DNA of 64,000 nt, taken from positions 129,205-193,204 of the forward strand of contig JALHMT010000004.1 of assembly GCA_022843905.1 (NCBI GenBank). The letters are read 5' to 3'. This document shows, piece after piece, positions 43,040 through 53,505 of this stretch. The position numbers and the translations under genes are program-made. Source of the DNA: Rubrivivax sp. (GTDB taxonomy: Bacteria; Pseudomonadota; Gammaproteobacteria; Burkholderiales; Burkholderiaceae_C). The first letter of the stretch is position 1, and each line of letters opens with the position of its first letter. Below the pieces are notes generated by a model that saw only the letters and a program-made list of their open reading frames with translations, was not told where the DNA came from and ran no database searches.

Positions 43040-45700
43040 ATGCGTGAAGGCACAGCCCCCCTCGTCAGGCGCGAGGACTACGCCGCACCCCCGTTCTGGA
43101 TCCGCAGCGTCGATCTGGCGTTCGATCTCGACCCGGCCAAGACCATCGTGGCCAGCCGCCTGCAGATCGAACGCAACGCCGACACCCCTGCCGGCCAGCC
43201 GCTGGTGCTGCACGGCGAAGGCCTGAACCTGCTGCGCGTGCAGGCCGACGGCCAGAGCGTGTCCTTCCGCCAGGAGGGCCACCTGCTGGTGATCGACAAC
43301 CCGCCGGCCGCCGAGGCCTTCACGCTGGAGCTTCGCAACACCTGCGCGCCCGACAAGAACGGTGAACTCTCGGGCCTGTACACCAGCAGCGGCGGCCTGT
43401 TCACCCAGTGCGAGGCCGAGGGCTTCCGCCGCATCACCTACTTCCTCGACCGGCCTGACGTGATGGCGGTCTACACCGTGACGCTGCGCGCCGACAAGGC
43501 GCGATTTCCGGTGCTGCTGAGCAACGGCAACCTGGTCGAGCAGGGCGAACTGGACAACGGGCGCCACTTCGCGAAGTGGCACGACCCCTTCCCCAAGCCC
43601 AGCTACCTGTTTGCGCTGGTCGCCGGCCACCTGGTGGCGCGCGAGCAGCGCATCCGCACGCGCAGCGGGAAGGACCACCTGCTGCAGGTCTACGTGCGCC
43701 CGGGCGAGCTGGAGAAGACCGAACACGCCATGGCCTCGCTGGTGGCCAGCGTGGTGTGGGACGAGGCGCGCTTCGGGCTGCCGCTGGACCTCGACCGCTA
43801 CATGGTGGTGGCGGTGGAGGACTACAACGGCGGGGCCATGGAGAACAAGGGCCTGAACCTCTTCAACACCAAGTACGTGCTGGCCAGCGCCGCCACCGCC
43901 ACCGATGACGACTTTGCCGGCATCGAGAGCGTCATTGCCCACGAGTACTTCCACAACTGGACGGGCAACCGCATCACCTGCCGCGACTGGTTCCAGCTCT
44001 CGCTGAAGGAAGGCCTCACGGTCTTCCGCGACCAGGAGTTCTCGATGGACATGGCCGGCAGCGCCTCGGCGCGTGCGGTCAAGCGCATCGATGACGTGAT
44101 CAAGCTGCGCGCCTCGCAGTTCCCCGAGGACGCAGGCGCCATGGCGCACCCCGTGCGGCCCGACAGCTACGCCGCCATCGACAACTTCTACACCGCCACG
44201 GTCTACGAAAAGGGCGCCGAGGTCGTGCGCATGATGCACACGCTGGTGGGCCGCGAGGGCTTCGCACGCGGCATCACGCTGTACTTCCAGCGCCACGACG
44301 GCCAGGCCGTGACCTGCGACGACTTTGCGCAGGCCATTGCCGACGCCAACCCCGGCAGCGAGCTGGCCAGCCGGCTGACGCCTTTCAAGCGCTGGTACGC
44401 GCAGGCCGGCACGCCGCGCCTGAAGGCCCGCGGGCGATACGACGCCGAGGCGCGCCGCTACACGCTCACGTTGTCGCAGCACTGCGCCCCGACGCCGGGC
44501 CAGCCGCACAAGGAAGCCTTCGTCATCCCCGTGCTCGCGGCGCTGCTGGGCAGCGATGGCCGTACGCTGGCAGCCGAACGCCTTCTGGTCCTCGACGAGG
44601 CCGAGGCCAGCTTCCACTTCGACGATGTGGAAGCGCCGCCGGTGCCTTCGCTGCTGCGCGGATTCTCGGCCCCGGTGGTGATGGACGACGGGCTCGACGA
44701 CGCCGCCCTGCTCACCCTGCTGTCGCACGACAGCGACCCCTTCACCCGTTGGGAAGCCGGCCAGCGCCTGGCACTGCGCCGCCTGCTGGCAGGCGTGGCG
44801 CAGCCGTCGGACTGCCCGCTCGACGAGGCCTTCCTGCAGGCCATGCGCGGCGTGCTGCACGACGGCGCGCTCGACCCGGCGTTCAAGGACCTGCTGCTGA
44901 TGCTGCCCTCCGAAGGCTACGTGGCCGAGCAACTCGAGCGCGTCGACCCGCAGCGGGTGCACGCCGTGCGCGAGGCCGCGCGTCGCCAGATGGCGCTGGC
45001 GCTGCAGGCCGACTGGCTGACGACCTGGGAGGCCCATCAGGTGCACGAGGGCTACGACCCACGGCCGGCGCAGGCCGGTCGCCGGGCGCTGGCCAACCGC
45101 GCCCTGGCCATGCTGTGCCTCTGTGCCTCGGTCAGTGGCGATCCGGTCTGGCCCGGCCGTGCCTACCAGCGTGTGAAGGAGGCCGGCAACATGACCGACC
45201 GCATCGGCGCGCTGGGTGCGCTGTTGGGGGCCCACCATGCACTGGCAGCTCCGGCGCTGGCGCACTTGCACGGGCTCTTCAAGAACGATCCGCTGGTGGT
45301 CGACAAGTGGTTTGCCCTGCAGTCAGGCCGCGGCGAGCCGCCGGGCGAGCGTGCGGGCGAAGTCTTCGCCGCCGCCAGGCAGTTGCTCCGGCACCCGGAC
45401 TTCTCGCTGCGCAACCCGAACCGCGCGCGCAGCCTGGTCTTCAACCTGTGCCTGGGCAACCCCTCGGCCTTCCACCGCGCCGACGGCGCCGGCTACGGCT
45501 TCTGGGCGGACCAGGTGCTGGCCCTGGATGCCTTCAACTCGCGCCTGGCGGCCCGGCTGAGCCGCGCCATGGACCGCTGGAGCGTGCTCGAGGAGCCCTA
45601 CCGAACAGCAGCGCGCAGCGCCATCGAGCGCGTGGCCGCCAAGACCGATCTCAGCAACGACGTGCGCGAGGTCATCACCCGCGCCCTGGAGGCCGCATGA
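43040..45700 (+). CDS. pepN: Aminopeptidase N (M1 family)
   Basis: PepN is the main cytosolic aminopeptidase that degrades peptides from the N-terminus. The 886-residue protein has the exopeptidase motif [10 protein letters not shown] (about 269-278), the zinc site [34 protein letters not shown] (about 305-340; HExxH-x18-E) and the M1 C-terminal helical domain. Length agrees with E. coli PepN (870). Its stop overlaps the fbp start (ATGA), so the two are in one transcript. Confidence 0.97.
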   Translation: MREGTAPLVRREDYAAPPFWIRSVDLAFDLDPAKTIVASRLQIERNADTPAGQPLVLHGEGLNLLRVQADGQSVSFRQEGHLLVIDNPPAAEAFTLELRNTCAPDKNGELSGLYTSSGGLFTQCEAEGFRRITYFLDRPDVMAVYTVTLRADKARFPVLLSNGNLVEQGELDNGRHFAKWHDPFPKPSYLFALVAGHLVAREQRIRTRSGKDHLLQVYVRPGELEKTEHAMASLVASVVWDEARFGLPLDLDRYMVVAVEDYNGGAMENKGLNLFNTKYVLASAATATDDDFAGIESVIAHEYFHNWTGNRITCRDWFQLSLKEGLTVFRDQEFSMDMAGSASARAVKRIDDVIKLRASQFPEDAGAMAHPVRPDSYAAIDNFYTATVYEKGAEVVRMMHTLVGREGFARGITLYFQRHDGQAVTCDDFAQAIADANPGSELASRLTPFKRWYAQAGTPRLKARGRYDAEARRYTLTLSQHCAPTPGQPHKEAFVIPVLAALLGSDGRTLAAERLLVLDEAEASFHFDDVEAPPVPSLLRGFSAPVVMDDGLDDAALLTLLSHDSDPFTRWEAGQRLALRRLLAGVAQPSDCPLDEAFLQAMRGVLHDGALDPAFKDLLLMLPSEGYVAEQLERVDPQRVHAVREAARRQMALALQADWLTTWEAHQVHEGYDPRPAQAGRRALANRALAMLCLCASVSGDPVWPGRAYQRVKEAGNMTDRIGALGALLGAHHALAAPALAHLHGLFKNDPLVVDKWFALQSGRGEPPGERAGEVFAAARQLLRHPDFSLRNPNRARSLVFNLCLGNPSAFHRADGAGYGFWADQVLALDAFNSRLAARLSRAMDRWSVLEEPYRTAARSAIERVAAKTDLSNDVREVITRALEAA

Positions 45701-46704
45701 AACGCAGCATCAGCCTGACACAGTACCTGGTCGAGCAACAGCGCGAGCATGGCCGCATCCCGGCCCAGTTGCGACTGCTCATCGAGGTCGTCGCGCGCGC
45801 CTGCAAGCGCATCGCCATCGCCGTCAACAAGGGCGCGCTGGGCGACGTGCTGGGCAGCGCCGGCCAGGAGAACGTGCAGGGCGAGATCCAGAAGAAGCTC
45901 GACGTCATCAGCAACGAGGTGCTGATCGAGGCCAACGAATGGGGCGGGCACCTGGCGGCGATGGCCAGCGAGGAGATGGACTCCATCCACGTCGTGCCCA
46001 ACCGCTACCCGCAGGGCGAATACATGCTGCTGTTCGACCCGCTCGACGGCTCCAGCAACATCGACGTCAACGTCTCCATCGGCACCATCTTCTCGGTGCT
46101 GCGCAAGATCGGCCATGCGCGCGGCGTCAGCGAAGAAGACTTCCTGCAGCCCGGCAAGCAGCAGGCTGCGGCCGGCTACTGCGTCTACGGCCCGCAGACC
46201 ACGCTGGTGCTGACGGTGGGCGACGGCGTCGCCATGTTCACGCTCGACCGCGAGACCGGCTCCTGGGTGCTGACGCAGGCAGAGGTGCGCATCCCCGAGG
46301 ACACGCGCGAGTTCGCCATCAACATGAGCAACATGCGCCACTGGGCGCCCCCGGTCACGCGCTACATCGACGAATGCCTGAAGGGCAAGGACGGCCCGCG
46401 CGGCAAGGACTTCAACATGCGCTGGGTGGCCAGCATGGTGGCCGACGTGCACCGCATCCTGACGCGGGGCGGCGTCTTCCTGTACCCCTGGGACCAGCGC
46501 GAGCCCGACAAGCCCGGCAAGCTGCGCCTGATGTACGAGGCCAATCCCATGGCCTTCCTGGTCGAGCAGGCCGGCGGCGCCGCCACCAACGGCACGCACC
46601 GCATCATGGAGATCCAGCCCGTGAAGCTGCACGAGCGCGTGGCGGTGATGCTGGGATCGAAGAACGAGGTCGAGCGCGTGACCTCGTACCACGCGGCCGG
46701 CTGA
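45697..46704 (+). CDS. fbp: Fructose-1,6-bisphosphatase class I
   Basis: Fbp hydrolyses fructose 1,6-bisphosphate in gluconeogenesis. The 335-residue protein has the metal-binding motif [22 protein letters not shown] (about 109-130; DPLDGSSN), [46 protein letters not shown] and the C-terminal active-site block [24 protein letters not shown] (about 271-294). Length is normal for class I. It follows pepN with an ATGA overlap. Confidence 0.97.
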   Translation: MKRSISLTQYLVEQQREHGRIPAQLRLLIEVVARACKRIAIAVNKGALGDVLGSAGQENVQGEIQKKLDVISNEVLIEANEWGGHLAAMASEEMDSIHVVPNRYPQGEYMLLFDPLDGSSNIDVNVSIGTIFSVLRKIGHARGVSEEDFLQPGKQQAAAGYCVYGPQTTLVLTVGDGVAMFTLDRETGSWVLTQAEVRIPEDTREFAINMSNMRHWAPPVTRYIDECLKGKDGPRGKDFNMRWVASMVADVHRILTRGGVFLYPWDQREPDKPGKLRLMYEANPMAFLVEQAGGAATNGTHRIMEIQPVKLHERVAVMLGSKNEVERVTSYHAAG

Positions 46705-46762
46705 GGCCGACGCTGTCCCGGCGGCGACGGGCCGCGGTCCGGCGGCAACCGACAATCCCGCC

Positions 46763-47437
46763 ATGGGCATCCTCTACCTCGTGCGCCACGGCCAGGCCTC
46801 GTTCGGCGCGGCCGACTACGACCAGCTCAGCCCCCTGGGCGCACGGCAGTGCGAGAAGCTCGGCGCCTGGTTCGCCGCGCGAGGACTGCAGTTCGACGCG
46901 GTGCTGCGCGGTTCGCTGCGCCGCCACGCGCAGTCGCTGGACGGCATCGTGCGGGGCCTGGGCGACGTCGCCGCCCCCGAGGCCAGCGTGTGGCCGGGCC
47001 TCGACGAGTACGACGGCGAGGCCGTGATCCGTGCCGTGCACGCGGGGCCGCTGGCGCCGCCCAGCACGCCTGAAGCCTACCGCGACCACTTTCGCATGCT
47101 GCGCCAGGGGCTGGCGGCCTGGATGCAGGGCAGCACCGCGCCCGTAGGCATGCCGAGCTATGCCGAGTTCGTCGCGGGCATCCAGCAGGCGCTGGACCAC
47201 GTGCGCACGCAGTGCAGTGGCAACGTGCTGCTGGTGTCCAGCGGCGGCCCCATCACCACCGCTGTCGGGCAGGTGCTGGGCACCCCCGCCGAGACCACCA
47301 TCGAGCTCAACCTGCGGCTTCGCAACAGCGCCCTGACCGAGTTCGCCTACACGCCCAAGCGGCACATGCTGCAGAGCTACAACCACCTGCCGCATCTGGA
47401 CGGCCTGCCGGCCGCCGACTGGGTGACCTACTCCTGA
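46763..47437 (+). CDS. Histidine phosphatase family protein (phosphoglycerate mutase-like)
   Basis: A 224-residue member of the histidine phosphatase superfamily. The catalytic RHG motif is at the N-terminus (YLVRHGQASFG, about 5-15), followed by LSPLGARQCEKLGAWF, and a second active-site part near LLVSSGGPITTAVGQVLGTP. The usual second His is not evident in that segment: GNVLLVSSGGPI has Ser where GHG/SHG is common. That suggests a phosphatase of unknown substrate or altered activity. GACAAT at 46751-46756 ends 6 bases before the ATG, again a possible leaderless start. It is divergent in sequence from cobC and gpm. Confidence 0.82.
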   Translation: MGILYLVRHGQASFGAADYDQLSPLGARQCEKLGAWFAARGLQFDAVLRGSLRRHAQSLDGIVRGLGDVAAPEASVWPGLDEYDGEAVIRAVHAGPLAPPSTPEAYRDHFRMLRQGLAAWMQGSTAPVGMPSYAEFVAGIQQALDHVRTQCSGNVLLVSSGGPITTAVGQVLGTPAETTIELNLRLRNSALTEFAYTPKRHMLQSYNHLPHLDGLPAADWVTYS

Positions 47438-48672
47438 GTCACCGCGGCCGGCGACGATGGCGAGCGCGAGCGCAGCCAGTGCATGACGCCCTGCCCTGCG
47501 GCGCGACCGCTGGCCAGGCAGGCAGTGAGCAGGTAGCCCCCGGTGGGCGCCTCCCAGTCGATCATCTCGCCAGCGCAGAACACCCCGGGCAGTGCGCGAA
47601 GCATCAGGTTCGCGTCCAGCGCATCGAAACGCACGCCGCCGGCGCTGCTGATCGCCTCGTCGATCGGCCGGGCTGCATTCAGCCTGATGGGCAGTGCCTT
47701 GATCGCTGCAGCCAGGCGCTGCACGTCGGCCATGTCCTCGCGCGGCACGATCTCGTGCAGCAGAGCGGCCTTCACGCCCGACAGCGACAGGCGCGTCTTC
47801 AGGTGCGTGCCCAGCGAGCGCGGTCCGCGCGGATGCAGGACTTCGCGCTGCACCCACTCCAGGCTGCGATCGGGCAAGAGGTCGAGCTCGACCACGGTGC
47901 TGCCGTGCGCGGCGATGTCGTCGCGCAGAGCGGCCGAGAAGGCATACACGAGGCTGCCTTCGACACCTCCGGCGGTGATGACGAACTCGCCCTTGTGCCG
48001 CAGGCCGCGATGCGACAGGGCCACCGACTTGACCGGCGCACCGGCGTGGCGGCTGGCGAGGTGCTCGCTCCAGCCCACATCGAAGCCGCAGTTCGAAGGT
48101 ATCAAGGGCGCCAGGTTCACCCCGCGCCCGTCCAGCAGCGGCCACCAGGCACCGTCCGAGCCCAGACGCGCCCAGCTGGCGCCGCCCAGCGCCAGCACGG
48201 CGGCATCGGCGGACCAGGAGACGGGACCGTCCGGGGTCTGCATCCGCAGCGAACCGTCTTCAGCCCAGCCCAGCCAGCGGTGGCGCATGTGGAAGCGCAC
48301 GCCTTGCTGGCGCAAACGGTGCAGCCAGGCGCGCAGCAGCGGGGCGGCCTTCATGTCGACGGGAAAGACGCGGCCCGAACTGCCGACGAAGGTCTCCACA
48401 CCCAGCGCTGCGGCCCAGTCCCGCACCGCCGCGGCGTCGAAGCCTTCGAGCCAGCGGGCCACGTCGGCAGCGCGCGAGCCGTAGCGGGCCACGAAGGCCT
48501 CGCGCGCCTCGCCGTGCGTGAGGTTGAGGCCGCCCTTGCCGGCCAGCAGGAACTTGCGGCCCACCGAGGGCATGCCGTCGAAGACGTCGACCCGGCAGCC
48601 CTGCTGCGCAAGCACTTCGGCCGCCATCAAACCGGCCGGCCCGCCGCCGATCACGGCGACGCGGAGAGCCAT
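47428..48672 (-). CDS. BaiN/YhiN-like FAD-dependent oxidoreductase (TIGR03862-type)
   Basis: A flavoprotein of the HI0933/YhiN family, whose natural reaction is not clear. The protein (about 414 residues) has an N-terminal dinucleotide-binding fold MALRVAVIGGGPAGLMAAEVLAQQGCRVDVFDG, FLLAGKGGLNLTHGE (about 44-58), and near the C-terminus the FAD-binding GVFCAGEMIDWEAPTGGYLLTACLASGRAAGQGVM (about 365-399), typical of the family. I chose the start at 48672 to put the Rossmann loop at residue 9; in-frame ATGs at 48708 or 48735 are possible. It ends 10 bases inside the histidine phosphatase stop (convergent overlap). Confidence 0.88.
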   Translation of the reverse strand: MALRVAVIGGGPAGLMAAEVLAQQGCRVDVFDGMPSVGRKFLLAGKGGLNLTHGEAREAFVARYGSRAADVARWLEGFDAAAVRDWAAALGVETFVGSSGRVFPVDMKAAPLLRAWLHRLRQQGVRFHMRHRWLGWAEDGSLRMQTPDGPVSWSADAAVLALGGASWARLGSDGAWWPLLDGRGVNLAPLIPSNCGFDVGWSEHLASRHAGAPVKSVALSHRGLRHKGEFVITAGGVEGSLVYAFSAALRDDIAAHGSTVVELDLLPDRSLEWVQREVLHPRGPRSLGTHLKTRLSLSGVKAALLHEIVPREDMADVQRLAAAIKALPIRLNAARPIDEAISSAGGVRFDALDANLMLRALPGVFCAGEMIDWEAPTGGYLLTACLASGRAAGQGVMHWLRSRSPSSPAAVTQE

Positions 48673-48870
48673 CGGGGCAGAATCAGCGGGTGCAGCGGCG
48701 CAGGGCATCGCCGAGGACTGTAGTCGAGGCTTCATGGGGCGCTGCGCCCGGGTGCGCCGGTTCTGCACGGCCTCGAAGGGCCTGAGGCCCGGTCAGCGCT
48801 CAACCCGGGCCGGCCTTTGGGCCAGCAGAGCCCAGGCGGTCTCGCGTGCTATAGTCGCGGGCTACACAGC

Positions 48871-48946
48871 GCCGGTGTAGCTCAGTTGGTAGAGCAGCGC
48901 ATTCGTAATGCGAAGGTCACCAGTTCGATTCCGGTCACCGGCACCA
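48871..48946 (+). tRNA. tRNA-Thr (CGT anticodon)
   Basis: A 76-base cloverleaf with a 7-bp acceptor stem (GCCGGTG pairing with CACCGGC), D arm GCTC/GAGC, anticodon loop TTCGTAA giving CGT (threonine ACG codons), T arm with GTTCGATTC and an encoded CCA end. It is close in sequence to E. coli thrW. A TATAGT hexamer lies 15 bases upstream (48850-48855). It is a single tRNA gene. Confidence 0.96.
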
Positions 48947-48962
48947 AGGCAAGTCGCATCGA

Positions 48963-48990
48963 GGGGTTGGCAGCGCAGGCGGCCAACCCC
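48963..48990 (+). terminator. Possible terminator hairpin after tRNA-Thr
   Basis: GGGGTTGG (48963-48970) pairs with CCAACCCC (48983-48990), 8 bp with a 12-base loop, followed by TTCGTCGTT. The T-run is interrupted, so this is a moderate candidate. It begins 17 bases after the tRNA. Confidence 0.5.
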
Positions 48991-49049
48991 TTCGTCGTTC
49001 CGGCGTCCGGGCCGGTCGGGTCGGACACGCGGCACTCATCCCCCCTTGC

Positions 49050-49616
49050 TCACCACCCGTCACTGCCGGGCTGCCCCTTGTAGGGCCCGGCGAGGTCCGG
49101 CGTGATCCAGCCACCGTAGAAGCCGCCCGGCTGGGGCTGTACCGGCGCGCCGCCCACGCTGCAATCCAGCGAGTGGGCATAAAAGGCCACGCCGTCGGAC
49201 AGCGCTTCGGCGCCGACGAAAGGCTGGGGATAGCTCCAGGCCACGGCCGGCAGACGATGCCTGTCGTGCACCAGGGACCAGTATTGCGCCGGCCCCTTCC
49301 ATTCGCAGAAGGAGCCTCCCGGCGCCAGTTGCATCAGGTGCCGCGCCACGTCGCTCCAGGGCAGGTAGTAGGTCGGCGGGTGACCCGTCTCGAGCACCTT
49401 CACGGCGCGGCGCGTGCGCGCCACCTCCCGTCCCATCCAGTGCACCACCACTTCGCGAGACTCGGGTGCCAGTCGAGGCGGTCGGGGGAAGTCCCAGACC
49501 GACGTCTGCCCAGGCCCGGTCGGCGCAGCGAAAGCCGGCCTTTCCTGACCGCGCCAGCGCCACTTCGCACGCGCAGCGCGGGTCCATTCGGGTAGCTCGC
49601 TCGGGGGACAGGACAT
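49050..49616 (-). CDS. DUF427 domain protein
   Basis: A 188-residue DUF427 protein, a small beta-barrel family of unknown function. The core is VVVHWMGREVARTRRAVKVLETGHPPTYYLPWSDVARHLMQLAPGGSFCEWKGPAQYWSLV (about 56-116), with the family's E-x-H-x-P and YLP-(W)-xDV patterns, and the conserved end EALSDGVAFYAHSLDC, which includes the C-terminal Cys. No neighbour suggests a role. The start ATG is at 49616. It lies downstream of tRNA-Thr and opposite in direction. Confidence 0.85.
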   Translation of the reverse strand: MSCPPSELPEWTRAARAKWRWRGQERPAFAAPTGPGQTSVWDFPRPPRLAPESREVVVHWMGREVARTRRAVKVLETGHPPTYYLPWSDVARHLMQLAPGGSFCEWKGPAQYWSLVHDRHRLPAVAWSYPQPFVGAEALSDGVAFYAHSLDCSVGGAPVQPQPGGFYGGWITPDLAGPYKGQPGSDGW

Positions 49617-49757
49617 TCGGTGCGCTCCATGAACCAGTCAGGTCATGGTCACCGCGTTGGAGATTCGACTCGATGACTTTGGTCTCACCCGCCATGTGAA
49701 TGCGTCACAACGCCAGCGCGAACTCCGCCCTTGCGCGGGGCGCCCCTCGCCAGCCCT

Positions 49758-50393
49758 TCACCAGCCTGCAGGCAGCTTCTTGGCGATGACGATCTGCCGG
49801 CTCTTCAACTCGATGTAGCCGCCCTGCGTGAGCTGCTTGAAGATGCGGCTGACCATCTCGCGCGACGAGCCGACTCGGTCGGCGATGTCCTGCTGCGTGA
49901 GCTTCTCGTTGATGACGCGCAGGCCGCCCTCCTCCACCGACATGTCACTGAGCAGCCTGGCGATGCGGCTGTAGACATCTTCGAGCGCCAGGCTCTTGAC
50001 GTTGTCGGTGGAGCGGCGCACCAGGCCGATCAGCTTGCGCACCAGGTGCAGGGCGAAGTCGGGATGGGTGGCCAGGAAGTCGCGCACGTTGCTGCCGGAC
50101 ACCACGACGCAGGTGGTGGGCTCCAGCGTCATCACCGAGGCCGAGCGCGGCCCGCCGTCGAGCGACATCTCCCCGAAGTACTCGCCCGGCCCGTGCGTGT
50201 TGTAGATGATCTCGCGTCCGGTGGCCGACGAGCCATAGACCTTGACCCGGCCCTTGACCAGGATGTAGATCGAATCGCTGTCGTCGTCCTCGTTGACCAG
50301 CACTGCGTGGGCGGGGAAGTTCTTCACCCCGCCGCGTGCGGCCATGGCCTTGAGCAGTTCGTCGTTGAGCAGCAGGTCGGACGGCAGGGTCAT
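49758..50393 (-). CDS. Crp/Fnr family transcriptional regulator
   Basis: A 211-residue cyclic-nucleotide-binding-like regulator. The N-terminal cNMP domain (about 15-120) has GVKNFPAHAVLVNEDDDSDSIYILVKGRVKVYG and GPGEYFGEMSLDGGPRSASVMTLEPTT, where the PRSASV-like segment resembles the Arg-Ser phosphate-binding pocket of CRP. The C-terminal winged helix has LTQQDIADRVGSSREMVSRIFKQLTQGGYIEL (about 168-199). No FNR cysteines are present, so it is CRP-like rather than an oxygen sensor. Its targets are unknown; it is not linked by position to the nearby genes. Confidence 0.88.
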   Translation of the reverse strand: MTLPSDLLLNDELLKAMAARGGVKNFPAHAVLVNEDDDSDSIYILVKGRVKVYGSSATGREIIYNTHGPGEYFGEMSLDGGPRSASVMTLEPTTCVVVSGSNVRDFLATHPDFALHLVRKLIGLVRRSTDNVKSLALEDVYSRIARLLSDMSVEEGGLRVINEKLTQQDIADRVGSSREMVSRIFKQLTQGGYIELKSRQIVIAKKLPAGW

Positions 50394-50468
50394 GCAGGTT
50401 CCCGGGCTGGGCGCAGAACGCGGTTCGGCATTCTCGCCCAGGAGCCGGCGCCCAGGCTGACAGCACCA

Positions 50469-51341
50469 CTACAGCGTGCGCGCCTCGAAGGTATCGCAGC
50501 CCTTCACGCTGCCCTGCTGCATGCCGCGCTGGAACCAGCGCATGCGCTGGGCGGCGGTGCCATGGGTGAAGCTTTCAGGCACCACGGTGCCGCGCGACTG
50601 GCGCTGCAGGGTGTCGTCACCGATGCGCGAGGCGGCGTTCATGGCTTCTTCGACGTCGCCTTGCTCCAGCCATCCCTTGCCCTTCTGGGAGTGATGCGCC
50701 CATACGCCCGCCAGGCAGTCGGCCTGGAGTTCGACGCGCACCGACAGCGCGTTCATCTGCGCCTCGGAAACCCGGCCACGCATGCTCTCGACCTTCTGGG
50801 TCACGCCCATCAGGCGCTGCAGGTGATGTCCGACCTCGTGCGCAATGACATAGGCCTGGGCGAAGTCGCCGGGCGCGCCCATGCGATCGAGCGTGCGGAA
50901 GAAGTCGAGGTCGATGTAGACCTTGGCGTCGCCGGGGCAATAGAACGGGCCCATGGCGGCGTCACCGCCGCCGCAGGCCGTGGGCGTGCGGCCGCTGAAC
51001 AGCACCAGCCCGGGCGGCTGGTAGCGGTTGCCGCCGGCGGCGATCAGTTTGCCCCAGACGTCTTCGGTGTCTGCCAGCACGGTGGAGACGAAGGCCGCCT
51101 GCTTGTCGCTGGCCGGTGGCGGGCGCGCCGGGGCCTGCGTGCTGGTGGGCGCCAGCCCACCGCCCTCGCCCGACAGCAGGCCCAGCACGGTCAGCGGGTT
51201 GACGCCGAAGATCCACCCTGCCACCAGGGCGATGACGATGGTGCCCAGCCCGATGCCGCGCCCCCCGACCCGACGCCCGCCGCCGCCCGTGCCGCGGCGG
51301 TCCTCGACGTTCTGGCTCTGCCGTTCACCTTCCCACTTCAT
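50469..51341 (-). CDS. Neutral zinc metallopeptidase (YpfJ family)
   Basis: A 290-residue membrane protein of the YpfJ/zinc_peptidase family. It has an N-terminal hydrophobic helix (IGLGTIVIALVAGWIFGVNPLTVLGLL, about 28-56), a Pro/Ala linker, and the metal site YVIAHEVGHHLQRLMG (about 166-181; HExxH). Additional conserved parts are ACGGGDAAMGPFYCPGDAKVYIDLDFFRTL and LQADCLAGVWAHHSQ with the third ligand region. The substrate is unknown; E. coli YpfJ is uncharacterised. It lies between a Crp-type regulator and dcd with short gaps. Confidence 0.87.
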   Translation of the reverse strand: MKWEGERQSQNVEDRRGTGGGGRRVGGRGIGLGTIVIALVAGWIFGVNPLTVLGLLSGEGGGLAPTSTQAPARPPPASDKQAAFVSTVLADTEDVWGKLIAAGGNRYQPPGLVLFSGRTPTACGGGDAAMGPFYCPGDAKVYIDLDFFRTLDRMGAPGDFAQAYVIAHEVGHHLQRLMGVTQKVESMRGRVSEAQMNALSVRVELQADCLAGVWAHHSQKGKGWLEQGDVEEAMNAASRIGDDTLQRQSRGTVVPESFTHGTAAQRMRWFQRGMQQGSVKGCDTFEARTL

Positions 51342-51367
51342 CGATTGCTCCAGGAGGCGCAGGCGCC

Positions 51368-51937
<570 letters not shown>

Positions 51938-52082
51938 CGGGATGTTCTACGGACGGTAGGAAGACGGGCATTCTAGGAGGCCGCTCCCGCGCGCCGCACG
52001 ACGGCTGCAATGCCTGGCGTGGACTCGGCCGCCGCAGACGCTTAGCATGTGCACATCGAAGCCGTCTCGACGGAGGCCCTGC

Positions 52083-52607
52083 ATGCGCAACGCCACCGAA
52101 CTGCTGGTGCAGTACGCCCGTTATCACCGCGACCGCCGCAACATCGGCACGCACATGCTGGGCATCCCGCTCATCGTCTTCGCCGTCGGCGTGTTGCTCG
52201 GCCGGGTGGCGTTCGACATCGGCGGCGTCGGGTTGACCCTGGCCTGGGTGGCCTTCGCCGGGGCCGCCATCTGGTACCTCAGCCGGCACCTGGTGCTTGG
52301 TGCGGCGACCAGTCTCGCGGTCGGCCTGCTGGTGGCCCTGGCCCACCTGGTGACGGGCGCGCCCTTCGGGCAGTGGCTGGCCTGGGGGCTGGGCAGCTTC
52401 GTGCTGGGCTGGATCATCCAGTTGGTGGGCCACTATTACGAAGGGCGCAAGCCGGCTTTCGTCGACGATCTCGTCGGCCTGCTGGTGGGGCCGATGTTCG
52501 TGGTGGCCGAGCTGCTGTTCTCGCTGGGCTGGAACCGCCGGCTGTTCGACCAGATCACCGACATCGCCGGGCCCACGCACATCCGCGACCTGGCGCATCC
52601 TGCCTGA
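52083..52607 (+). CDS. DUF962/Mpo1-like membrane protein
   Basis: A 174-residue four-helix membrane protein of the DUF962 family (Mpo1/YGL010w-like). Yeast Mpo1 is a 2-hydroxy fatty acid dioxygenase; the bacterial role is unproven. The conserved histidines are present in YHRDRRNIGTHMLGIPLIVFAVGVLL (about 14-39; H15 and H24 approximately) and GHYYEGRKPAFVDDL (about 115-129; HxxxxxxP). Start ATG 52083 follows GGAGG at 52072-52076, better than the upstream in-frame ATG at 52047. Confidence 0.85.
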   Translation: MRNATELLVQYARYHRDRRNIGTHMLGIPLIVFAVGVLLGRVAFDIGGVGLTLAWVAFAGAAIWYLSRHLVLGAATSLAVGLLVALAHLVTGAPFGQWLAWGLGSFVLGWIIQLVGHYYEGRKPAFVDDLVGLLVGPMFVVAELLFSLGWNRRLFDQITDIAGPTHIRDLAHPA

Positions 52608-52645
52608 CGGGCTCGCGCTCCCTCCCGACCCCGCAGCCCTGCCGC

Positions 52646-53488
52646 TCAGGTTCCCCAGACGCGCGGCTCGACGGCCGGGCGACCCCAGGCCAGGCCGCGC
52701 CACTCGCGGCGCACGCCCCGCAACAGGTCCAGAAGCGGCTCGATGCGGTCGGCCATCGCCCGCACCAGCAACAGCTGCGGGTGGACCTGGGTCACGCCGG
52801 CCAGTACCCGCCCGGGTTGCGTGACCTCTAACCGGGCAAACTGCTCGCGGGCAGAGTCCAGCAGCAGGTTCACGACGTCGCCGTCGGGCGCCGCGCCCCA
52901 GGCGCACCACAGTGTGGCCAGTGCACGCCGCCCGGCCAGACCGGCAGGCGAGTCCAGCAGCAGCAGGTCATCGGCAGCGATGCTGGCCGCATCCAGCCAC
53001 AGGCCGGCCACCTCGATGCGCTGGCGCACCCGCCCGGCCACGAAAGGCGCATCGGAGGCCGGCAGACCCAGGCCGAGCAGGTCCCAGCCCAGCATCGCCG
53101 CACCGGGCTCGAGCTCGAAACGCTGCCGGTTGACCGCCAGGGCGCCGCTGTAGATGAGGTTCTCCAGCGGCAGCCACTCCAGCCGCGCACCGGCGGCCAC
53201 GCGAGCGTCGACCGTCTGGGTCGCCTCGTCGCCCAGGCTGCGATAGAAGCGGGTGGCGCCCGGCGTCGTGAGCACGGCGTGGCTGCCGGCGCCCAACGTA
53301 AGACGGATGCCGATGCCGTCGCCGCCCACCAGGCCCGAAGGCGGGTGCACCAGCACGTGGTGACAGACGGCGTCGCCTTCCGGGTACAGCGCCTTGAGCA
53401 CACGCAACGGCCCGCTGTGCTCGGAGTGGCCGCGCGTGCGGCCCTCGGCCAGATCGTATTCCAGCCGCAGAGCGGCCTGCCAGCCCAT
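52646..53488 (-). CDS. ureD: Urease accessory protein UreD
   Basis: UreD (UreH) binds apo-urease and with UreF and UreG loads nickel. The 280-residue protein begins MGWQAALRLEYDLAEGRTRGHSEHSGPLRVLKALYPEGDAVCHHVLVHPPSGLVGGDGIGI, the UreD signature (about 1-63), and continues with LGAGSHAVLTTPGATRFYRS and LEWLPLENLIYSGALAVNRQRFEL. It lies 17 bases after ureG on the minus strand, at the far 3' end of the cluster. UreD usually precedes ureA in related operons, so this order is uncommon. Confidence 0.95.
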   Translation of the reverse strand: MGWQAALRLEYDLAEGRTRGHSEHSGPLRVLKALYPEGDAVCHHVLVHPPSGLVGGDGIGIRLTLGAGSHAVLTTPGATRFYRSLGDEATQTVDARVAAGARLEWLPLENLIYSGALAVNRQRFELEPGAAMLGWDLLGLGLPASDAPFVAGRVRQRIEVAGLWLDAASIAADDLLLLDSPAGLAGRRALATLWCAWGAAPDGDVVNLLLDSAREQFARLEVTQPGRVLAGVTQVHPQLLLVRAMADRIEPLLDLLRGVRREWRGLAWGRPAVEPRVWGT

Positions 53489-53505
53489 CGCTGCGGATCG
53501 CTCGC

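Noticed and set aside
42728..45271. Minus-strand open frame of about 850 codons across prfB and pepN
   Set aside because: Shadow of the conserved pepN reading frame; no recognisable domain.
48871..49049. tRNA-Thr as an integration site of a genomic island
   Set aside because: No integrase, no repeated tRNA 3' end and no shift in composition follow it in this window.
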